A DNA stretch of 64,000 bases. Source: an uncultured Opitutia bacterium (lineage in GTDB: Bacteria > Verrucomicrobiota > Verrucomicrobiia > Opitutales > Opitutaceae). This document shows, piece by piece, positions 36,416-45,426 of this stretch; positions within the stretch are counted from its first letter, which is position 1, and the number at the start of each line of letters is the position of its first letter. Under the pieces are notes generated by a model. The model had not been told where the DNA came from, made no database searches, and worked only from the letters and a program-made list of their open reading frames with translations. The DNA lies in the NCBI GenBank assembly GCA_903877135.1, contig CAIRCN010000020.1:62001-126000 (forward strand), in the 5' to 3' direction. The translations under genes were made by a program, and so were the position numbers.

Positions 36416-38737
36416 TCAGAACAGCGGTTCGTTATTCTTGGGGTCGGCGAGCAGGGCCTTAAAACGTAGATCATCCCTCAACGGTTTCCATGAACCAGAC
36501 TGGTAGCCGTAACCGCGGTCGCGATAAATATTGGTGCCGAAAGGCACGTGGAGCAGCCGCTCGAATTCCGCCAGCGCACGTTCCTTTTCACCGCACCACG
36601 CGAGCGCACCGGCCAGTGCGGCAGCGTCGGTGGGGCCCTGCAACGCATCGCGCGAGGGCGGCATCAGCTCGAGGGCCTTTTCCCGGCAGCGCATCGACTC
36701 ATCCTTTTCCCCCAGCAATGCATGGGCCATGGCGAGATTGATCCACAAGATGTCATTGCCGGCCTGCCGGGTTTCCTCGGCGTTCATGACGGCCAGCGCT
36801 TCCCGCGCCCGGGCCCGCGCCGCCGACAGGTCGCCCATCTCGGCCAGGGCGGCGGCGGTGACCACATCTTGCTGCCACGAAGGATCGTCCTCCGAGTCGA
36901 AATGACGCTGCAATCCGTCGAGGCGCATGACTTCGGCCCAATCACCGCGCATGAGGGCAAGCAGGCGCTGGTAATAAATGTGCTCGGCGCGCTCGGCAGG
37001 CGGCACCACGCGCCGGGCAAACTCCGTCATTTCCGTCGTGGAGCCGCGGGCACTGTAAGTGACCACCGCAAGAAACGATCTCGCGTAGAGATTCTCCGGC
37101 CAGTACTGAACGCATTTCCGCGCGAGCGCCTCGCCCTCGGCGTAGCGCCGGCCCATCGTCAGCAACTCGAGTGCAGTGGTCGCATACTTGGAATTGTCGG
37201 AATCAAGTTCGAGCGCGCGCTTGAAATTACGCCACGAATCGGCGAAACGGCCCTGCCGGCGCTGGATAAGCGCCATCGACCAGAACAGCGCCGGATCGTT
37301 CGGCCGGAGTTGCGCGAGCCGCGTGTAGTTTTCGGTCGCGCGCGCATAATCGCGATAACCATAGTAATAATAATCGCCCTGCCCTTCGATGACCGTGGGA
37401 TCATTCGGCGCGAGGCGGACGGCGGTTTCGATCGCGTCCTTCGCGCCGGCCAGCAGCGCGGCCGTCTGGTCCAGGTTGAAATATTCGAAGGCCCGGCGCG
37501 ATCCGAGCTCCGCCCAGGCGGCGGCGAACTTGGGATCGAGTTGCACGGCCTGTTCGAGCATCGGAATGATGCCATGCGCCTCGATGACGCCTCCGTTGTA
37601 ACGCAGATTGCGCGCTTTCAGGAAAAGGTCGTAGGCCACGGGGTTGTCGGTCGGCCGGCGCTCAAGAATCGACTTTGCCTCGGGCGAGATCACCGACTGC
37701 AAAGCGCCCGCGATCGCCGTCGCCAGCTCGCCTTGGATCGTGAACACATCCGTAAGGTCGCGGTCGTAGGCCTTGGCCCAGAGATGCTCGTCCGTCGCCG
37801 CCCGGATGAGCTGGCCGGTCACGCGCACCTTGTTGCCGGATCGCCGCACGCTGCCTTCGAGCACGTAGGCGACCTTCAACTCCTGTGCGATCTGGCTGAT
37901 CGGCTTGGTCGTGCCGCGATATTGCATGACCGACGTGCGCGAGACGACTCGCACATCGCGGATCATCGCAAGGTTGGTGAGGATGTCCTCGTGGATGCCT
38001 TCGGTGAAAAACTCGTTCTCTTTTTCAGAGCTCATGTTCTCGAACGGCAAGACCGCGATCGACTTGTCGTTCACTGGGGATGCCGCGACTACCGGCGACT
38101 TGGCCGCGTCGGCCCGGTGCGGCAGCGGCAACGGCTCTGCGCCCGGATGGCGTAGCCACAGAAAAAACGCCACCAACACCGCGGGCACAGCGACCACCAC
38201 CGCCGCCCAGGCCCAAATCGGCACGGGTGGTTTGGATGGGGCCGCGCCACCCCCATCGTGTTGCGCGGAACGGACCGCCGTGCCGCTGCCCGCAGGCCGC
38301 CGCGGCGCCTCGAGCAGCCGTTTCACCTGCTCGACGAACTGCGGCGAAGGCACGCCGTGTGTCAGGCGCGTCCAGTGAAAACGCATAAATTCCTCCGGCA
38401 CCGCCGCGGCGGCCTCACGCGTCTCGTCGATCACCACAGGCACAACGAACGCCACACCGTGCACCATGTCGCGCGTGCGCTCCACCGCGAGCAGCCACTC
38501 GCGGCGAAAATAACCCTCGTGGCGCTCCTGTGTCTGCGCAGACACCAGCGGCACAAACAGCGCGCACTCTCGGATCTGTTTCTTGATTTTGGCGTCCCAC
38601 GAGTCGCCGCCGCGGAGCTCGCTCTGGTCGAACCACACTTCGACACCAAACGCCCGTAGCGCGTCGGCGATCCGCCGCGCCGCCTCGGTGTCCTCGCGGG
38701 CGTAACTCAGGAAAACAGCTTTAGTCGATTCGCTCAT
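36416..38737 (-). CDS. TIR-TM-TolB-like-TPR protein
   Basis: The 773-residue protein has a TIR_2 domain (6-145; E80 in GYFRREW), a linker, a membrane helix (about 173-195, WAWAAVVVAVPAVLVAFFLW) ending in LRHPG, and a TolB-N/FlgO-like domain of the HEDILTNL subtype (about 222-350; NDKSIAVLPFENMSSEKENE). TPRs follow to the C-terminus, which ends FKALLADPKNNEPLF. The last motif is shared with the 38739-41054 and 53558-55849 proteins, showing they form one subfamily. It lies one base from its upstream neighbour and three from its downstream neighbour. Confidence 0.92.
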   Translation of the reverse strand: MSESTKAVFLSYAREDTEAARRIADALRAFGVEVWFDQSELRGGDSWDAKIKKQIRECALFVPLVSAQTQERHEGYFRREWLLAVERTRDMVHGVAFVVPVVIDETREAAAAVPEEFMRFHWTRLTHGVPSPQFVEQVKRLLEAPRRPAGSGTAVRSAQHDGGGAAPSKPPVPIWAWAAVVVAVPAVLVAFFLWLRHPGAEPLPLPHRADAAKSPVVAASPVNDKSIAVLPFENMSSEKENEFFTEGIHEDILTNLAMIRDVRVVSRTSVMQYRGTTKPISQIAQELKVAYVLEGSVRRSGNKVRVTGQLIRAATDEHLWAKAYDRDLTDVFTIQGELATAIAGALQSVISPEAKSILERRPTDNPVAYDLFLKARNLRYNGGVIEAHGIIPMLEQAVQLDPKFAAAWAELGSRRAFEYFNLDQTAALLAGAKDAIETAVRLAPNDPTVIEGQGDYYYYGYRDYARATENYTRLAQLRPNDPALFWSMALIQRRQGRFADSWRNFKRALELDSDNSKYATTALELLTMGRRYAEGEALARKCVQYWPENLYARSFLAVVTYSARGSTTEMTEFARRVVPPAERAEHIYYQRLLALMRGDWAEVMRLDGLQRHFDSEDDPSWQQDVVTAAALAEMGDLSAARARAREALAVMNAEETRQAGNDILWINLAMAHALLGEKDESMRCREKALELMPPSRDALQGPTDAAALAGALAWCGEKERALAEFERLLHVPFGTNIYRDRGYGYQSGSWKPLRDDLRFKALLADPKNNEPLF

Positions 38738-38738
38738 G

Positions 38739-41054
38739 TCAGAAAAGCGGCGCGTTGTTCTTCGGGTCGTTGACGATGGCCTCGAAGCGCGAGTCGCCTT
38801 TCAGCGGCAGGAGCCACGGATTTTTTTTTAGCTCGTAAACATTCGCATTCGACGGCTCGGCGAGCAGGCGGCTCAACTCCGCGCAGGCCGCCTCCTTTTC
38901 GCCAGTCCACGCCAGCGCGACCACGAGCCCCGACCGGCTGCCCGTGCCCGACAGTGTGTCGCGGCTCTCGGGGACAAGCTCGAGCGACCTGTGCGCTGCG
39001 GCGAGCGCCTCGTCCTTGTGGCCAAGCATGGATTCGATCAACGCAAGGTTGATCCATATGGTCGAGTTTTCCGGTTCGTTCACGAGCCGGGAGCGCAAGT
39101 CAGCGGGCACTTTCTCCACCAACGCGCGGGCACCGGCGATGTCGCCTGTCGCCACGGCGATGACGGCGCCGCGCCACGGCGCAAACCGGCCGAAGGCGAG
39201 AAGGTCTCCCCATTCGCCGGGAAATTCGCGTTCGAGCTGCGCCGTCGTGACGAGATCGCCCTTGGCTGCAGCCCAGAGTTTTCGATAACCCGCCGCCAGC
39301 GCTGACCCGGCCCGCCCCGCGATGGGGCCAGCCAGCAATTCGTCGGCCTCCTTCGTCGAGCCACGCGCGTTGAAGTGCAGCCACGCCAGGGTGAACGATT
39401 CGCGCAGCGACTCCGGCAGCAGGCGCACACGCCGGGCCTGCTCGGTGATCGCCTCGTCGTAGCGCCGCAGGGCTCGATAAGAAACCACGAGGTTGCGCGC
39501 CACCTCGGGCGAGCCGGGATCGAGCAGTCCGGCGCGGTGCAGACTGGCTAAAGACTCCGCCCACTTGCCCTGCCGCCGCTGGACCAGCCCGGTCATGAAA
39601 TGCCCGTAGTAATCGCTGGGCCACTGTCGCGTGATCCGGTTGAATTGCTCCAAGGCGTGCGGAAAATCCCGCAGGCCGTAGTAGAAATAGGTTCCGACGC
39701 CGGCGATCACCGCGGGATTGTCGGGGTCGAGCCGCCGCGCCGTCTCCATCGCCTCCCGCGCCAAGGCCAGACGCTTTTCAGAGACATCGTAGGAGTTGAA
39801 CCGCATCTCCGCCTGGACGGTGACCAAGTCGGCCCAAGCGGTGGCGAACAAGGGGTCAATCGTTGTGGCGCTCCGCAGCAGCGCGATCTGCGTCTCCAAT
39901 TCCTTGCGCGTGTCGTTGCCGTCGCGATTGATTTGCCGCGCCTTGAGATAGAGATCGTAGGCGGCGGGATCGGCGGTCGGCCTGCGCTCAAGAAGGCTTT
40001 TTTCCGACGGCGTGAGCGTGGCGGAAAGCGCACCGGCGATTTCCTTCGCAAGGTCGGCCTGAATCGCAAAGACATCCGTGAGATCGCGGTCATAGCTCTG
40101 CGCCCAGACGTGCTCGTCGGTGCGCGCGTTGATGAGTTGGCCGGTCACACGCACTTTGTTGCCCGCGCGCTGCACGCTGCCCTCGAGAATCCATGCGACG
40201 CCAAGTTCCTGGCCGATCTGACGGATTTTTTTCGTGGTGCTTCGATATTCCATCACCGACGTTCGCGAGACGACGCGCAGCTCCGCGATATGCGCGAGGT
40301 TGGTGAGAATGTCCTCGTGGATGCCGTCAGTGAAAAACTCGTTTTCCTTGTCCACGCTCCGGTTCACAAACGGCAGGACGGCGATCGACTTGTCATTGAC
40401 GGCGGGCGCGGGTTTGGGTGCCGGGCTGGTTTCCAGCTGTTGAAGCGGCGCCGAGTCTGTGGCCGGGCGCCGGAGCCACAGCGCGCCAACGATCATTGCA
40501 ATAATTATAGCGGCGATCCATATTCCCAAAGGACTGCGCTGCGCACTTCGCTCTCGTGCGGTCGGCGTCTCGCCCGTAGCCTGACGCCCTGCAGGCGCAG
40601 TAGTCGGAACCGATTTTTTCGGCGCTTCGAGCAGGCGCTTCACCTGCATCACAAACTCCGGCGTGGCTTCGCCATTCGACAGGCGCGTCCACTGGTAGCG
40701 CATGAACTCCTCCGGCACGGCTGCGTCATTTTCCCGCGTGCCATCAATGACGATGGGCACGATGAAAGACTTGCCGACCGCCATGTCGTGCGTGCGGTCG
40801 ACGGCAAGTTTCCACTCACGGCGGAAGTAGCCTTCGGCGCGCTCTTCGGTGCGTTGGGAGACGAGCGGCAGGAACAACGCGCAAGTTTTGATTTGGTTGC
40901 GGATTTTCTGGTCCCACGCATCGCCGCCGCGCAGTTCGCTTTGGTCAAACCACACCTCGACGCCAAACGCGCGCAACGCTTCCGCAATGTGTTTGGCCGC
41001 GTCGGTGTCTTCACGGGCATAACTTAAGAAAACGGCTTTGGTGGCGTTGCTCAT
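38739..41054 (-). CDS. TIR-TM-TolB-like-TPR protein
   Basis: The 771-residue protein has a TIR_2 domain (6-145; E80 in GYFRREW), an Arg-rich linker (GRQATGETPTARERSAQRSP), a membrane helix (about 176-195, GIWIAAIIIAMIVGALWL) ending in RRPA, a TolB-N/FlgO-like domain of the HEDILTNL subtype (about 219-350; NDKSIAVLPFVNRSVDKENE) and TPRs (for example ARRLDPDNPAVIAGVGTYFY). The C-terminus is FEAIVNDPKNNAPLF. The positive residues before the helix favour a cytoplasmic TIR, with TolB-like and TPR parts possibly outside. Its start overlaps the upstream stop by four bases. Confidence 0.92.
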   Translation of the reverse strand: MSNATKAVFLSYAREDTDAAKHIAEALRAFGVEVWFDQSELRGGDAWDQKIRNQIKTCALFLPLVSQRTEERAEGYFRREWKLAVDRTHDMAVGKSFIVPIVIDGTRENDAAVPEEFMRYQWTRLSNGEATPEFVMQVKRLLEAPKKSVPTTAPAGRQATGETPTARERSAQRSPLGIWIAAIIIAMIVGALWLRRPATDSAPLQQLETSPAPKPAPAVNDKSIAVLPFVNRSVDKENEFFTDGIHEDILTNLAHIAELRVVSRTSVMEYRSTTKKIRQIGQELGVAWILEGSVQRAGNKVRVTGQLINARTDEHVWAQSYDRDLTDVFAIQADLAKEIAGALSATLTPSEKSLLERRPTADPAAYDLYLKARQINRDGNDTRKELETQIALLRSATTIDPLFATAWADLVTVQAEMRFNSYDVSEKRLALAREAMETARRLDPDNPAVIAGVGTYFYYGLRDFPHALEQFNRITRQWPSDYYGHFMTGLVQRRQGKWAESLASLHRAGLLDPGSPEVARNLVVSYRALRRYDEAITEQARRVRLLPESLRESFTLAWLHFNARGSTKEADELLAGPIAGRAGSALAAGYRKLWAAAKGDLVTTAQLEREFPGEWGDLLAFGRFAPWRGAVIAVATGDIAGARALVEKVPADLRSRLVNEPENSTIWINLALIESMLGHKDEALAAAHRSLELVPESRDTLSGTGSRSGLVVALAWTGEKEAACAELSRLLAEPSNANVYELKKNPWLLPLKGDSRFEAIVNDPKNNAPLF

Positions 41055-43369
41055 AACGGTTTCGCCGAACGCAGAATCTCCTCGAAGCGCGGGTCGTCAT
41101 TCAACCGCGACCAGAGCGGATCATGGCGATAATCGTTGGGCGAAGTGCCATCCGCCGCGCGCACCAGATGGCGCAGCGCGGTCAGCGCCTCATCCCTCCG
41201 GCCCAGTAGCGCGTAAAGCCCGCCTAAGATTCGTTTCGATCCAATGGCGCTAAATGCATCAAGCGCCTGTTGCTGGGCTAGAGCTTCGCGTCCATCCCGC
41301 GCTGCTTCCTCAGCGCGACCGACGTAGGCTTCGGCCGCGGCAATGGCCATAAGAACGGTTGGCTGCTGACGGCGGGTCCATGAGTGATGGCGATAATGGG
41401 CGATGGCCTCGGCGGCGAACTTGGCGGCGGCTTCATGGTCACCACGCAGGCAAGCCACCAAGGCACGCGCCGAGGCGGTATCCTCATTGATCGTGCCACC
41501 GAAGGAGCCTAAAAAGGTCAGCCGCGGATCGGCGAGTATGCGCTCGGCCGCGACTAGATCGCCAGAATACATGGCGACCTCGTAATTCACTTGGAGCTGG
41601 TCGCGCTCATCGGCTCCGGCGCGCGGCGCGGCCCAGCCGCGGATGAAGGCGTCGCCGTCGCCATCGAGAGCGTATTGAGCCCGCAAGAGCACTGTGAGCA
41701 GGCGCACGTCCGCGGGGAAAACGGTCAGATAATGGGCGGCCAGCTTACAAGTCTCGGCGTAGCGCCGCAGGGCAAAGTTGGAATCCACCAGGGTGGAAAC
41801 GATGCTGTTGTCGTGCGGATTGAGCGCAGCGGCGCGCTCAAAATGCAGCATGGTCTCGGGCCACTGCGCGAGGCGCCGGTGCGCCAGGCCGATGCGATAA
41901 AGGAGTTGTGCGTCATTCGGGAGGTTGGGTTCGGCCAGCGCGTATTCGGCCAGCGCCGCCTGCCAATCCAGATCGCAGATGTAGCTGAATGAGCCCTGCG
42001 CCAGATGGGTTTCGGGCGCAGTTGGGGCGAGGCGCCGGGCGATGTTCAAAGTGTCGAGCGATTTCTGGCGGCGTTCGGGGGTGGGATCCACCGCGCCGAA
42101 CCAATACATGAGACCGTGGACCATCGACAGATTCGCGTAGGCCAGGGCAAACGCCGGATCTTTGGCCACAGCCTGATCGAGTAACGCGATGACATTCTCG
42201 TATTCCTCGCGCTTAGAAAGCGCACCGAACCGCTCCTGCAGGATGCGGGCGCGCGAGTAGAGTTCGTAGGCTTCCTGGTTTTGCGTCGGCCGTAGTTCGA
42301 TGAGCGTGCGCTCGCCTGGCGTCAGCGTGGCCTTGAGCGCCGCGGCAATTTTTTGTGCGAGGCTCGCCTGCAACGCGAAGATATCGCCAGTGTCGCCATC
42401 GAAGGTGTCGGCCCAGAGGTGCTCATCGGTGCGCGCGTCGATGAGCTGGGCGTTCATGTGGACTTTGCTGCCAACGCGGCGGATGCTGCCCTCGAGGATA
42501 GCCGCCACGCCGAGTTCGGCGGCAATTTTTTTCAGGTTGCGCGCCGCAGGGTCGCGATAGGCGAGCACCGAAGTGCGGGAAATAACTTTCAGGTCACGGA
42601 TTTTTGCCAGGTTGGTGATGACGTCGTCATGCACGCCGTCGGCAAAGAACTCGTTTTCCTTGTCCGTGCTCAGGTTGGCGAACGGGAGCACGGCGATGGA
42701 TTTTGCTGCTGCCGCAGGCGGGGGCTTCGTTTCCGTCGCCGGTTTGGCGGTGGCTGGCGGCGGCATTTCCCTGACGGCGGGACGCAGCCATCCATACAGC
42801 GCCGCCATGAGAACTACGCCAGCGGCGATCCATGCCGCTGCCGGAACACGACGTAGCGCAGGCTTCCAGCCTGCCATCTGAACCGGATGTAGGCTGGGAG
42901 CCTGCGCTACACTCGCGACCGCTCCGGCCCTCGTGTGCGCTTCGAGGAGGCGTTTGATTTGCGCGACGAACTGCGGCGTGGGCAGCGCGCCGGGCAGGCG
43001 CGTCCACTGCACGCGCATAAACTCCGGCGGCACGACAGCCCCGGTTTCGCGCGTATCGTCGATGACCACGGGGGCCAGAAATGGAACCCCTTCCGCCATC
43101 AGGTGCGTCTGCTCGACGGCGAGTTTCCACTCGAGCCGGAAGTAGCCTTTGCCGCGTTCCTGCGTGTGCTGGGAAATGATCGGGAGGAAGAGCGTGCAAT
43201 CGCCGATCTGGCGCCGAATTTTTTGATCCCATGCGTCGCCGCCGCGCAGCTCATTTTCATCGAACCAGACCTCGAGGCCGCTGCTGCGCAGCGCCTCGGC
43301 GACGCGGCGCGCCGCCGCCGCATCGTCGCGGGCATAGCTGAGAAAAACGGCTTTGGTGGATTCGCTCAT
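41051..43369 (-). CDS. TIR-TM-TolB-like-TPR protein with repeat-encoded linker
   Basis: The 772-residue protein has a TIR_2 domain (6-145; E80 in GYFRLEW; box 1 reads SYARDDAAAA), a linker with an in-frame inverted repeat (residues about 154-173, including APSLHPVQMAGWKPALRR), a membrane helix (about 178-196), a TolB-N/FlgO-like domain of the HDDVITNL type (about 222-350; AKSIAVLPFANLSTDKENE) and TPRs to the end. It lacks the DPKNNAPL tail of its nearest relatives and ends PRFEEILRSAKPL. The TIR is closest to that of the next upstream gene (43366-45414; SQHTQxRxKGYFRLEWKLAV). It overlaps both neighbours by four bases. Confidence 0.92.
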   Translation of the reverse strand: MSESTKAVFLSYARDDAAAARRVAEALRSSGLEVWFDENELRGGDAWDQKIRRQIGDCTLFLPIISQHTQERGKGYFRLEWKLAVEQTHLMAEGVPFLAPVVIDDTRETGAVVPPEFMRVQWTRLPGALPTPQFVAQIKRLLEAHTRAGAVASVAQAPSLHPVQMAGWKPALRRVPAAAWIAAGVVLMAALYGWLRPAVREMPPPATAKPATETKPPPAAAAKSIAVLPFANLSTDKENEFFADGVHDDVITNLAKIRDLKVISRTSVLAYRDPAARNLKKIAAELGVAAILEGSIRRVGSKVHMNAQLIDARTDEHLWADTFDGDTGDIFALQASLAQKIAAALKATLTPGERTLIELRPTQNQEAYELYSRARILQERFGALSKREEYENVIALLDQAVAKDPAFALAYANLSMVHGLMYWFGAVDPTPERRQKSLDTLNIARRLAPTAPETHLAQGSFSYICDLDWQAALAEYALAEPNLPNDAQLLYRIGLAHRRLAQWPETMLHFERAAALNPHDNSIVSTLVDSNFALRRYAETCKLAAHYLTVFPADVRLLTVLLRAQYALDGDGDAFIRGWAAPRAGADERDQLQVNYEVAMYSGDLVAAERILADPRLTFLGSFGGTINEDTASARALVACLRGDHEAAAKFAAEAIAHYRHHSWTRRQQPTVLMAIAAAEAYVGRAEEAARDGREALAQQQALDAFSAIGSKRILGGLYALLGRRDEALTALRHLVRAADGTSPNDYRHDPLWSRLNDDPRFEEILRSAKPL
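42853..42910. repeat. inverted repeat inserted in frame in a TIR gene
   Basis: Arms 42853-42872 and 42891-42910 pair over 20 bases with one mismatch around an 18-base loop (arm GTAGCGCAGGCTTCCAGCCT). It lies in the linker just before the membrane helix of the 41051-43369 gene and keeps the frame. The sequence family differs from the repeat at 30903-30955, but position and design are the same. Confidence 0.8.
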
Positions 43370-45414
43370 TTGGTTTTCGGGAGCGGGTGCGCGGCGCGCC
43401 AGGCCCGCGCGCGGGCGTGGGCTTCGGTCATGCCGAGTTCCGCGATGAGCGCCACGTAGCGCGGATCCTGACGGATCGGGTCGAATGCCGGGTCAATGAA
43501 CACGAGGGAGAAAATCGAGATGGGTATTTTCGCCGGGTCCATCGCCGCCAGCGCGTCAACCGGCCGGCCAATGGCCGCCAGCGCCCGGTAGTTGGTGCCT
43601 CCGGGGATGCCCGCCAGCAATTGTTCGGCTTCTTGCTTGAGGCCGGCCCGGACCAACACCTTCACCACTTCGGGGACATAAAAGGGGTTTTTATAGGGCT
43701 GACGGCGGACCAACGCCACTGCATCGTCGTGCCGGCCGAGCGAAGAGAGAGTAGCCGCCTTGAAAATCGCCGCCTGGAGAGAGTCGGGCTGCAGCGTCAG
43801 CGCACGATCGATGATCGGGAGCGCCTCGACCGATCGACCCTCGTCTTCCAGGAGGATGGCGTAATTGTCCAGAATCCGGGGGGAAAACGGGTCAAGCGCG
43901 GCCGCGCGCGCAAGTTCGTCCCGTGCTTCGTCGAACTGCCCGTCGCTCTGTAGCAGGCGGCCCAAAAAATGGTGGCCGGTGGCATAGTTGGGATTGAGCG
44001 CAAGGGCGAGGCGCAGCTCACGGGCACTCTCCTCGAACTGGCCGTTAAACATGAGCAAATTGCCGAGAGTGGCATGCGCCTCGGCGAGGTTGGGGTCGAG
44101 CGCGAGCGCGCGGTCCACTTGGGCGCGGAGGCGGGCAAACTCGGGAGAGTTGCGCTGGCCGAAAGTGTTAATCTTGCCGGTTTCGACGGCCCGGATCACC
44201 CAGACATCCGCGAGGGCGGCATGGGCCCGGGCGAATTTCGGCTCCAGCGTGAGCGCGCGGTTCAGCAGCTCCTCGGCCCGGTCGTAGGCCGCAAGGGTGC
44301 GCTGGTTCCACGCCTGCCGCGCCTGCACGTAAAGCTCAAAGGCCTCCGGGTTCACCGCGGCCGTTGCGGCGGCGGAGCTTGCGCCGAGTTTAAGCGAAAG
44401 CTGCTTCGCGATGAGGCCGGCGATCTCGTCCTGCACGGCGAAGATGTTTTTCAGTTCGCGGTCGAAGTGGTCGCTCCACACGTGGTAGCCGTCGGCGGCC
44501 TTGATGAGCTGCGCCGTGATGCGCACGCTGTCGCCCGCACGCTGCACACTGCCCTCGACGACATAGGCCACGTTGAGTTTCTGTGCGATCTCGGCCATCG
44601 GGAGATTCTTGCCCTTGAAATAGAACGCCGAGGTGCGCGCCGCCACGCGCAAGCCGGGCACCTTCGCCAGTGCGTCGAGCAGGTTCTCGCTGATCCCGTC
44701 GGACAAATACTCGCTGTTGCGCGCTTCGCTCAGATCAGCGAACGCGAGCACAGCAACGGAATTATCGGTGGCGGGAGCAACAGGCGCGGGCTGAGAGACG
44801 ACAGGCGGCGAGGCGGCGGGTTCATTCGCCGCTGGGCGCAATGCGAAGAACGTGACGGCGCCGAGCAAAGCCACACCCACGACCGCTGCGAGCCACAGGT
44901 GCATCCTCGTCGGGGGCGACGCCGCGGACGCGGGCGCAGCTGCCACGGGCGCGGGGCGTGCGCCCGGCGCGTCCTTGTCCGGACCGTCAAGAAGGCGTTT
45001 GATTTGCGCGACGAACTGCGGCGTGGGCAGCGCGCCGGGCAGCCGCGTCCACTGCACTCTCATGAACTCCGCTGGCACAGCCGCTCCGCTCTCTAGCGTG
45101 TCATCGACCACGACCGGGGCGAGAAAGGGCACGCCTTCCAGCATGAGGTGCGTCTGCTCGACGGCCAGTTTCCATTCAAGCCGGAAGTAACCCTTACTGC
45201 GGTCCTGCGTGTGCTGCGAAATGACCGGCAGGAATAGCGTGCAGTCATTGATTTGCTTCCGGATTTTTTGATCCCATGTATCACCACCACGCAGCTCGCT
45301 CTGGTCGAACCATACCTCGACGCCGTGACTGCGCAGGGCGTCGGCAATGCGCCGGGCCGCGTCCGTATCTTCACGGGCGTAACTGAGAAAAACAGCCTTG
45401 GCGGCGGCGCTCAT
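43366..45414 (-). CDS. TIR-TM-TolB-like-TPR protein
   Basis: The 682-residue protein has a TIR_2 domain (6-145; E80 in GYFRLEW), an Ala/Pro-rich linker, a membrane helix (about 172-191, LWLAAVVGVALLGAVTFF) ending in ALRPAANE, a TolB-N/FlgO-like domain of the SENLLDALAKVPGL subtype (about 216-345) and regular TPRs (about 355-600), for example RALALDPNLAEAHATLGNLL and LALALNPNYATGHHFLGRLL. The C-terminal TPR region is shorter than in neighbours. It begins 12 bases after the NTPase gene stop and overlaps the next gene by four bases. Confidence 0.92.
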   Translation of the reverse strand: MSAAAKAVFLSYAREDTDAARRIADALRSHGVEVWFDQSELRGGDTWDQKIRKQINDCTLFLPVISQHTQDRSKGYFRLEWKLAVEQTHLMLEGVPFLAPVVVDDTLESGAAVPAEFMRVQWTRLPGALPTPQFVAQIKRLLDGPDKDAPGARPAPVAAAPASAASPPTRMHLWLAAVVGVALLGAVTFFALRPAANEPAASPPVVSQPAPVAPATDNSVAVLAFADLSEARNSEYLSDGISENLLDALAKVPGLRVAARTSAFYFKGKNLPMAEIAQKLNVAYVVEGSVQRAGDSVRITAQLIKAADGYHVWSDHFDRELKNIFAVQDEIAGLIAKQLSLKLGASSAAATAAVNPEAFELYVQARQAWNQRTLAAYDRAEELLNRALTLEPKFARAHAALADVWVIRAVETGKINTFGQRNSPEFARLRAQVDRALALDPNLAEAHATLGNLLMFNGQFEESARELRLALALNPNYATGHHFLGRLLQSDGQFDEARDELARAAALDPFSPRILDNYAILLEDEGRSVEALPIIDRALTLQPDSLQAAIFKAATLSSLGRHDDAVALVRRQPYKNPFYVPEVVKVLVRAGLKQEAEQLLAGIPGGTNYRALAAIGRPVDALAAMDPAKIPISIFSLVFIDPAFDPIRQDPRYVALIAELGMTEAHARARAWRAAHPLPKTK

Positions 45415-45426
45415 GAATGGCCTGGC

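Noticed and set aside
40561-40605. Possible third inverted repeat in the linker of the 38739-41054 TIR gene
   Set aside because: Only short arms (GGCGTC/GACGCC) pair; far weaker than the 20-bp arms in the other two genes.
39600-41027. Plus-strand frame opposite the TIR-TolB-TPR gene
   Set aside because: Arg/His-rich shadow coding. Comparable frames appear opposite every TIR paralogue at the same place, as expected from antisense of conserved DNA.
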